The notes below the pieces were generated by a model. The model saw only the letters and a program-made list of their open reading frames with translations. It had not been told where the DNA came from and did not search any database. This document shows, piece after piece, positions 6,365-10,414 of a stretch of DNA of 10,414 bases (position 1 is its first letter; each line of letters opens with the position of its first letter). The stretch is from Candidatus Parcubacteria bacterium. Lineage in GTDB: Bacteria; Patescibacteriota; Patescibacteriia; CAIXNZ01. The stretch is from positions 1 to 10,414 of the forward strand of contig JAPLYF010000065.1 of NCBI GenBank assembly GCA_026395675.1, given 5' to 3'. The position numbers and the translations under genes are program-made.

Positions 6365-7516
6365 ATGCGTAAATTATTTTTAATTTTGGTTAATATTGTC
6401 TTAGTTTGTGTTATTTCCATCACGCTTTTTTATATCTTTTATAAAAAAACAGAAATTTTTGCCCAGACAAATTACCAGCCCATGGACAAAGCTCTTAATG
6501 TGCCAATTTTAGAAAAAGTCAAAGAAATAAAAAGAGCCAAGCCAGCAGAAAGGGAAGTGAAGGGTATTTATTTAACCTCTTACACAGCTAGCTTGCCTGA
6601 TAAAATAGATTATTTCATAAATTTCATGAAAAATAGCGCCTTAAATGCAGTCGTTATAGATATTAAAGATTATTCTGGAGTGATTGCTTATGACAGCCAG
6701 GTTGATCTGGTCAAAGAACTGAAAAACAGCCGCGATTTGATTAAAGATGTGCCTGGCTTAATAAAAAAACTGCATGACAATGACATCTATGTCATTGCCA
6801 GACAAACAGTTTTTCAAGACCCGGAATTAACTAGCAAAAAGCCGGCCTGGGCAGTGCAAAACAGTAAAACTGGCAATGTCTGGCGCGATTATAAAGGCCT
6901 AATTTGGGCTGACCCAACAAATCAAAACGTCTGGGATTATAATCTGCAAATCGCTCAAGAAGCTATCTCCTTTGGTTTTGATGAAGTAAATTTTGATTAC
7001 ATCAGATTTCCTTCAGATGGTCCTATGAGCCAGATGCAGTTTGCCAATTTTGGCGGCAGATCTAAATCAGCTGTCATGAAAGATTTTTTTAAGTATTTAT
7101 ATGAAAATTTAAAAACTGAGCCAGCGTATATTTCCGCTGATCTCTTTGGCTTTACAACCGAAAGAACTGATGACATGAATATAGGCCAACAAATTGAAGA
7201 TGCGGCTTTGTATTTTGATTATGTCTGCCCCATGGTTTATCCTTCCCATTATCCCAGCGGCTATTTAGATTATAAAAATCCAGCTCAATATCCTTATCAA
7301 GTTGTCAAATATGCTTTGATTAAAGGCCAAGAAAGTATTAAACCAATAGTTAATCTGCGCGCTAAAATTAGACCTTGGCTGCAAGATTTTAATTTAGGGG
7401 CTGACTATACACCTGCGATGGTTGACTTGCAAATCAAAGCAGCCAAAGAAGCCGGTACTTTTGGTTATACTCTCTGGAATGCCAGAAATGTTTATACTTA
7501 CGCACCTAAACAGTAA
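6365..7516 (+). CDS. membrane-anchored glycoside-hydrolase-like protein (DUF4015 / GH-like TIM barrel)
   Basis: The protein has 383 residues. One N-terminal hydrophobic helix (about 4-26) acts as signal or anchor, followed by a linker to about residue 62. The rest matches the 'putative glycoside hydrolase' DUF4015 family. It opens with a strand (REVKGIYLTSYTA), followed by NAVVIDIKDYSGVIAYDS, DIYVIARQTVFQDP, and the highly typical FDEVNFDYIRFPSDG (D206, E207, D211 and R214 in or near the expected active site). CPMVYPSHYP and the closing GYTLWNARNVY follow. Family members are predicted (beta/alpha)8 barrels acting on cell-wall or surface polysaccharide; I know of no well-characterised substrate. 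The gene starts 2 bp after the preceding stop and is followed 3 bp later by the SPFH gene, so all three should be co-transcribed. No upstream Shine-Dalgarno is visible at normal distance, so translational coupling is likely. Confidence 0.85.
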   Translation: MRKLFLILVNIVLVCVISITLFYIFYKKTEIFAQTNYQPMDKALNVPILEKVKEIKRAKPAEREVKGIYLTSYTASLPDKIDYFINFMKNSALNAVVIDIKDYSGVIAYDSQVDLVKELKNSRDLIKDVPGLIKKLHDNDIYVIARQTVFQDPELTSKKPAWAVQNSKTGNVWRDYKGLIWADPTNQNVWDYNLQIAQEAISFGFDEVNFDYIRFPSDGPMSQMQFANFGGRSKSAVMKDFFKYLYENLKTEPAYISADLFGFTTERTDDMNIGQQIEDAALYFDYVCPMVYPSHYPSGYLDYKNPAQYPYQVVKYALIKGQESIKPIVNLRAKIRPWLQDFNLGADYTPAMVDLQIKAAKEAGTFGYTLWNARNVYTYAPKQ

Positions 7517-7519
7517 AAT

Positions 7520-8551
7520 ATGATCCCAGATAACTTGAAAAACTTTTTAAAAAATAATCTGGTCTGGCTGATTATTGGTTTAATATTTTTAATTTCTTTA
7601 AGTCCCAAAATTTTTATTCCATTGATTATAATTTTAATCATAGCATTTTTCAATAAACCAATTTTAAATTTTATTATTAATAAATATTCTATGGACAATC
7701 AAACTATTGATTATGCCAATATCATTGGCAGTAAAGCTAAATTAATCACTAAAATTGTAATTGGCCTAGTTGTTTTGATAGTAGTCTTAATTATTTTAGT
7801 CCGACTAATTATCATTGTTCCGGCTGGCACAACCGGCGTTTATCATTTATTTGGCCGGGTTAAAGATCAGCCCTACAGATCAGGACTTCATCTGGTCATC
7901 CCTTTTGCTAAAATTGATTTAATGAGCATTCGCACCGAACAATACACTATGTCTATTATTCCAACTGAAGGCCAAAGACCTGGTGATGATTCCATTGACG
8001 CTTTAACCAAAGAGGGTTTAAAAGTCAATTTGGATATTACTGCTTTATATCATTTAAATGAAGACAAGGCACCTGAAGTTTTTAGAACTATTGGCTTAAA
8101 TTATGATGAAAAAATTCTTAGGCCAGAAGTGCGCGGCGCTATTCGCGATGTCATTGCCCTTTATGATGCCAAAGATATTTATTCAGAAAAAAGAGAAGAA
8201 GCCACAAATAAAATTGCTGAACGATTAAAAGAATCGCTAAACCCGCGTGGCGTTGAAGTAGAAACAGTTATTTTACGTAATGTGGCTTTGCCAGCATTAT
8301 TAACCCAGGCAATTGAAGCCAAATTAACTGCTGATCAGGAACAACAGAAATATGATTTTATTTTACAAAAAGAAACTAAGGAAGCTGAAAGAAAAAGAAT
8401 TGAAGCTGCTGGCCAACGCGACTCCCAGAAAATAATCAATGAAAGTTTAAGTAATCAATATTTGCAGTATTTATATATTAAAGAGCTGCAAAATCGTCCA
8501 GGTACGATTTATGTGCCGTATGATTTGCCTTTATTTAAGGGAATTCAATAA
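7520..8551 (+). CDS. SPFH/band 7 (prohibitin/stomatin-like) membrane protein
   Basis: The protein has 343 residues. A hydrophobic N-terminus gives two or three membrane segments (about 13-44 as one long or two short helices, and 74-100). The SPFH domain begins right after the membrane at VPAGTTGVYHLFGRV (about 100-114). Typical signatures follow: SGLHLVIPFAKIDLMSIRTEQYT, the turn SIDALTKEGLKVNLDITALYHL, LRPEVRGAIRDVIALYDAKDIYSEKREE, and LNPRGVEVETVILRNVALP. A charged coiled coil covers about 265-310, ending in the short tail TIYVPYDLPLF. These proteins assemble into large membrane rings that organise membrane domains and often regulate proteases. The N-terminal multi-helix extension is longer than the single anchor of most prohibitin-type members. 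It is the last gene of the operon with the anchored GH-like protein, which hints at a joint envelope role. Confidence 0.9.
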   Translation: MIPDNLKNFLKNNLVWLIIGLIFLISLSPKIFIPLIIILIIAFFNKPILNFIINKYSMDNQTIDYANIIGSKAKLITKIVIGLVVLIVVLIILVRLIIIVPAGTTGVYHLFGRVKDQPYRSGLHLVIPFAKIDLMSIRTEQYTMSIIPTEGQRPGDDSIDALTKEGLKVNLDITALYHLNEDKAPEVFRTIGLNYDEKILRPEVRGAIRDVIALYDAKDIYSEKREEATNKIAERLKESLNPRGVEVETVILRNVALPALLTQAIEAKLTADQEQQKYDFILQKETKEAERKRIEAAGQRDSQKIINESLSNQYLQYLYIKELQNRPGTIYVPYDLPLFKGIQ

Positions 8552-8555
8552 GAAT

Positions 8556-8586
8556 AAAAAACACCCCGCGCTGCGGGGTGTTTTTT
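8556..8586 (+). terminator. strong rho-independent terminator of the envelope operon
   Basis: A perfect 14-bp stem (8556-8569 with 8573-8586) has a 3-nt loop (GCT). The left arm opens with six As, the core is CACCCCGC/GCGGGGTG, and it ends in six Ts. It begins 4 bp after the SPFH stop codon. The A/T symmetry would allow termination in both directions. Confidence 0.95.
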
Positions 8587-8757
8587 AGTTGTCAAAGAAT
8601 TAATTGAAATGATTTAAAGCATAGCAGCGAAAACGCCCCTTTGTTCATGATTTTACAGGAGGCTTTAGCCTCCGTATGACTGCGGGGACTAAAGTCCCCA
8701 GTAATGATAAAGACAAAGTGGCGTTTTCGCTTTTTAATTAACAAACTATTGACAACT
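8587..8757. mobile_element. MITE/REP-like element with nested inverted repeats
   Basis: This stretch has no gene and several levels of symmetry. Exact 9-bp inverted ends (AGTTGTCAA 8587-8595, TTGACAACT 8749-8757) enclose a perfect 12-bp outer stem, 8626-8637 with 8720-8731, core CGAAAACGCC. After one mismatch the stem continues as CTTTGT/ACAAAG (8639-8644 with 8713-8718). Inside are two hairpins with 6-bp stems and 4-nt loops: GGAGGC-TTTA-GCCTCC (8658-8673) and GGGGAC-TAAA-GTCCCC (8684-8699). Read on opposite strands these have the same form, as in bipartite REP/BIME units. A five-T run follows the outer stem (8731-8735). No transposase is encoded, so if mobile it moves with help from elsewhere. 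It could instead be a structured RNA with terminator. Confidence 0.55.
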
Positions 8758-8777
8758 TTTAAATTACTTGCTATAAT
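8749..8777 (+). promoter_or_regulatory. full-consensus promoter of the Cys-rich gene
   Basis: TTGACA (8749-8754), exactly 17 bp, then TATAAT (8772-8777) preceded by TGC (8769-8771): every sigma-70-type element is at consensus. It is the strongest promoter in the window. Its -35 lies within the right end of the element at 8587-8757. Transcription should start near 8784, giving a leader of about 135 nt. Confidence 0.9.
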
Positions 8778-8783
8778 TCTTTA

Positions 8784-8918
8784 TTACCATGGCACTTTTC
8801 TGGGATTGGGGATCAAAAAATTTAAATTAAAAATTGGGAAAACCGAAACTTTAAAATGATCCTAATCAATCCTGGGTCAGTAAGACCCTCAAACCCTAAA
8901 CCAGAAAAGGAGAAAGCC
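8784..8918 (+). promoter_or_regulatory. long 5' leader of the Cys-rich gene, with a possible leader peptide
   Basis: The leader contains a tiny ORF at 8789-8830 encoding MALFWDWGSKNLN. It starts about 5 nt from the predicted transcript start and holds two Trp codons close together. A small hairpin follows, GGGTC-AGTAA-GACCC (8874-8888). The gene's Shine-Dalgarno (AGGAG, 8908-8912) lies 20 nt further on. I recognise no known riboswitch. Whether the short ORF is translated is unknown. Confidence 0.35.
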
Positions 8919-9386
8919 ATGTCAGAGAGCAGAGCAGTCATAGGCCATGGGGGTTACGAATATTTTATTCAAACCCTCAAAATCGTGGGCGTGCCCATAC
9001 AAGAGGTTCCCAAAGGGGATCTTAAAAAAGCCGGCAGAATTTGCCAGCTTGATCCCAGCCAATACGCATGCCCAAAAGAATGTTACGGAAATGGCACGTG
9101 TGACGAAGATCCTTGTCCCTGCTGCACTCGCAACTGCACGCAATTCCGGCTCCTGAAAATTGCTCATTTCAAAAATTTTCAGGGAGAACCAATGGTGGCT
9201 GAAGAAATCCTTCGCCATCAGGAATGCGGTGACAGAGATTGCGAGAACTTCACGCAGGAATGCCAGGCTGAACGGGAAAGTAAAAAATGGGGAGATTGCA
9301 ATATAGAAAAAGAATTGGACATTGAATTCGCAATTTACCCCGAAGGACAAAGGCCAAAACTTGCTACCGAGGTTACGCCTGGGTAA
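8919..9386 (+). CDS. cysteine-rich orphan protein, unknown function
   Basis: The protein has 155 residues and no signal peptide or membrane helix, so it is probably cytoplasmic. It has 12 cysteines. Eight form a cluster at 42-73 with spacing C-x8-C-x3-C-x5-C-x4-C-x-C-C-x3-C, and four more lie at 103, 108, 115 and 127. The pattern suggests metal (Zn or Fe-S) binding, but it matches no ferredoxin, zinc-ribbon or metallothionein signature I know. The start is placed at ATG 8919 because AGGAG at 8908-8912 lies 6 nt upstream. An in-frame ATG at 8856 would add 21 residues (ILINPGS..., Pro/Lys-rich) but lacks a ribosome site. Codon use is visibly richer in G/C third positions than in all neighbours. 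With its own perfect promoter and the adjacent repeat element, it looks acquired or unusually highly expressed. The antisense frame (8922-9389) is open too, but has no signals. Confidence 0.65.
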   Translation: MSESRAVIGHGGYEYFIQTLKIVGVPIQEVPKGDLKKAGRICQLDPSQYACPKECYGNGTCDEDPCPCCTRNCTQFRLLKIAHFKNFQGEPMVAEEILRHQECGDRDCENFTQECQAERESKKWGDCNIEKELDIEFAIYPEGQRPKLATEVTPG

Positions 9387-9425
9387 CAATTACAAATTTG
9401 ACCAACCCATGTCTCTAAAAGGGGC

Positions 9426-9499
9426 TATAATACTTCGGGGAAGTACCGAGGCGCTCGCGAGGGCGGACACATCTAGGGCGAATCATTTCGCCCTTTTTT
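9426..9499 (+). ncRNA. candidate short structured transcript
   Basis: A TATAAT (9426-9431) and an intrinsic terminator (9475-9499) bracket about 60 bp with strong secondary structure and no convincing gene. Hairpins are TACTTC-GGG-GAAGTA (9431-9445) and a GC-rich near-palindrome around CTCGCGAG (9454-9461). Weaknesses: the nearest -35-like TTGACC (9398-9403) is 22 bp away, and the first hairpin would overlap the expected start near 9438. A 35-codon frame from ATG 9409 crosses the terminator, so coding is less likely. It is not a tRNA (no T-arm TTC-type loop) and matches no RNA family I recognise. It could be only the 3' end of the Cys-rich gene's mRNA. Confidence 0.35.
9475..9499 (+). terminator. 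rho-independent terminator before mutS
   Basis: A perfect 8-bp stem AGGGCGAA (9475-9482) / TTCGCCCT (9487-9494) has a TCAT loop and a six-T tail (9494-9499). It ends transcription from the Cys-rich gene and from any short transcript starting near 9438. Confidence 0.9.
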
Positions 9500-9500
9500 A

Positions 9501-9529
9501 TTTACAAAAAAGGTAAAAATTGGTAGATT
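9501..9529 (+). promoter_or_regulatory. candidate mutS promoter
   Basis: TTTACA (9501-9506), a 17-bp spacer, then TAGATT (9524-9529) preceded by TGG, giving a TGn-extended -10. The -10 matches 4 of 6 positions. It sits directly after a terminator and before mutS, where a promoter is needed. A start near 9536 would place the whole repeat array in the mutS leader. Confidence 0.45.
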
Positions 9530-9542
9530 TACTAATAAGAAT

Positions 9543-9637
9543 TAAGCTGAGTAAGTAAATTAAGCTGTGTAAGCTTAGCCACCTTACTTTACTTACCCAG
9601 CTTACCCAGCTAAATTATTTAGCCACCTTAGCCACCT
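9543..9637. repeat. array of 9-12 bp direct and inverted repeats in the mutS leader
   Basis: Two words recur. AAGCTGNGTAAG appears forward at 9544-9555 and 9562-9573, and reversed (CTTACCCAGCTT/A) at 9592-9603 and 9601-9612. TTAGCCACCT appears at 9575-9584, 9619-9628 and 9628-9637, the last ending against the mutS ATG. Adjacent copies form 9-bp tandem units (CTTACCCAG twice, TTAGCCACC twice). A 17-bp inverted repeat with one mismatch (9543-9559 and 9588-9604) could fold into a long hairpin. It is not CRISPR: units are too short and there are no spacers of constant length. Confidence 0.85.
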
Positions 9638-10414
9638 ATGTCTGAATTAACCCCAATGCTCAAACAATATAGAGAAATCAAGGCCAAGCACCAGGACTGC
9701 ATTCTTTTTTTTCGTTTGGGTGATTTTTATGAAATGTTTGGTCCAGATGCCCTTGAGGCATCCAAAATACTCAATATCACTCTTACGGCGCGTAACAAAG
9801 GCACTGTTAATGAAACTCCCATGTGTGGCATTCCTTATCATGCAGCTGATGGTTATATTGCCAAATTAACTAGAGCTGGCAAAAAAGTGGCTATCTGCGA
9901 ACAACTGACTGATCCTACTTTGCCTGGTTTGGTGGAAAGAAATGTAATCAGAATAATTACCCCAGGCACAACTTTGGATAATAATATCTTAGAAAATAAA
10001 AGAAATAATTATCTTGTTTCTTTGTTTAATAAAGATAACAAGTGGGGGATTGCTTTTGTTGATTTAACTACAGGTGAATTTAAATTAAGTGAATTAAATA
10101 AGCTTGATGATTTAATAAATGAATTAAACAGAATTTTGCCTTCAGAAATTATTATTACGCCCGACCTGAATGAGAATTTGAGCTTTAAAACCAAACTAGA
10201 ACAAATTTCTAATCTTAATTTATTTTATCCTGCCTTATTTCATCCGGCTCCAGAAACTTTATTAGAACATTTTAAAGTTAAGTCATTGCAGAGTTTTGGC
10301 ATTGAAAAATATTTGGCTGGGATTGAAGCTGCTGGTAATTTAATAAATTATTTAAAAGATACTCAAAAGACCAGTTTAGAACATATAAATAAAATTTCTC
10401 TTTACAACCTTTCT
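9638..10414 (+). CDS. mutS: DNA mismatch repair protein MutS, N-terminal 259 residues (cut by the window end)
   Basis: The frame stays open to the last base, covering the mismatch-recognition domain I and the connector domain II. The start MSELTPMLKQYREIKAKHQDCILFFRLGDFYEMF carries the F-x-E motif (F30-Y31-E32), which stacks on and contacts the mismatched base. Then come LNITLTARNKG, PMCGIPYHAADGYIAKL and the conserved turn KVAICEQLTDP. ERNVIRIITPGTTLD and WGIAFVDLTTGEF mark domain II. The F-x-E motif and this N-terminal domain identify MutS1 rather than MutS2. The clamp and ATPase domains lie beyond the window. The encoded protein scans DNA for mismatches and recruits MutL. There is no Shine-Dalgarno; the start codon directly follows a TTAGCCACCT repeat unit. 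Confidence 0.95.
   Translation, partial: MSELTPMLKQYREIKAKHQDCILFFRLGDFYEMFGPDALEASKILNITLTARNKGTVNETPMCGIPYHAADGYIAKLTRAGKKVAICEQLTDPTLPGLVERNVIRIITPGTTLDNNILENKRNNYLVSLFNKDNKWGIAFVDLTTGEFKLSELNKLDDLINELNRILPSEIIITPDLNENLSFKTKLEQISNLNLFYPALFHPAPETLLEHFKVKSLQSFGIEKYLAGIEAAGNLINYLKDTQKTSLEHINKISLYNLS

Noticed and set aside
8856..8918. Upstream ATG extending the Cys-rich protein by 21 residues
   Set aside because: No ribosome site precedes 8856, whereas AGGAG lies 6 nt before ATG 8919 and would be inside the longer frame.
8922..9389. 155-codon antisense frame opposite the Cys-rich gene
   Set aside because: The promoter, Shine-Dalgarno and terminator all support the + strand; the antisense frame is Phe/Leu-rich with no initiation signals.
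9421..9493. tRNA-like fold in the GC-rich stretch before mutS
   Set aside because: No T-arm (GGTTC-type) sequence, no anticodon arm with correct spacing and no 7-bp acceptor pairing.
9322..9516. 64-codon frame overlapping the end of the Cys-rich gene and the following gap
   Set aside because: It runs through an intrinsic terminator and its first part is a shifted frame of the Cys-rich gene.
9543..9637. CRISPR array
   Set aside because: Units are 9-12 bp, partly overlapping and in both orientations, with no unique spacers and no cas genes.

Overview
The window looks like a low-GC chromosome segment from a Patescibacteria/CPR bacterium. This is inferred from gene content and style, because no marker gene is complete. 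The clues are strongly A/T-biased third codon positions, TAA as the only stop codon at all nine visible gene ends, and almost no Shine-Dalgarno sites. A membrane-anchored protein also carries the 'YYY..DGKRY.FP...Y.SWY.DF' type of domain that I associate with that group. All identified genes are on the + strand, and the standard bacterial code fits (no in-frame TGA in any long gene).

Layout. 1-228: C-terminus of an unidentified protein. 314-502: small two-helix membrane protein, followed by a possible decayed relative (532-630). 678-1472: membrane-anchored SIMPL (DUF541) protein ending in a hairpin terminator. 1555-4095: P3B-type (MgtA-like) Mg2+ ATPase, transcribed from an extended -10 promoter so close to the ATG that the mRNA should be nearly leaderless. 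4096-4326: a GC-rich nested palindrome (4135-4189), then another extended -10 promoter. 4327-5640: stand-alone ATP-grasp ligase with its own terminator. 5751-8551: a tight three-gene unit with 2-3 bp gaps, encoding an anchored DGKRY-domain protein, an anchored glycoside-hydrolase-like DUF4015 protein and an SPFH/band 7 protein. It ends in a very strong terminator and reads as a cell-envelope operon.

8587-9637 is the unusual part. A 171-bp MITE/REP-like element has 9-bp inverted ends, a 12-bp outer stem and two mirror-image inner hairpins. Its right end supplies the -35 box of a full-consensus promoter (TTGACA-N17-TGC-TATAAT with the TGC inside the spacer). That promoter drives a compositionally distinct, 12-cysteine orphan protein (8919-9386), the only gene here with a clear Shine-Dalgarno. 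A short, hairpin-rich putative transcription unit with a terminator follows (9426-9499), then an array of 9-12 bp direct and inverted repeats that runs up to the start codon of mutS (9638 to the window end, partial).

I found no tRNA, rRNA, CRISPR array, transposase or integrase gene. The best candidates for something undescribed are the 8587-8757 element with its downstream Cys-rich gene, the nested palindrome at 4135-4189, and the repeat array in the mutS leader.
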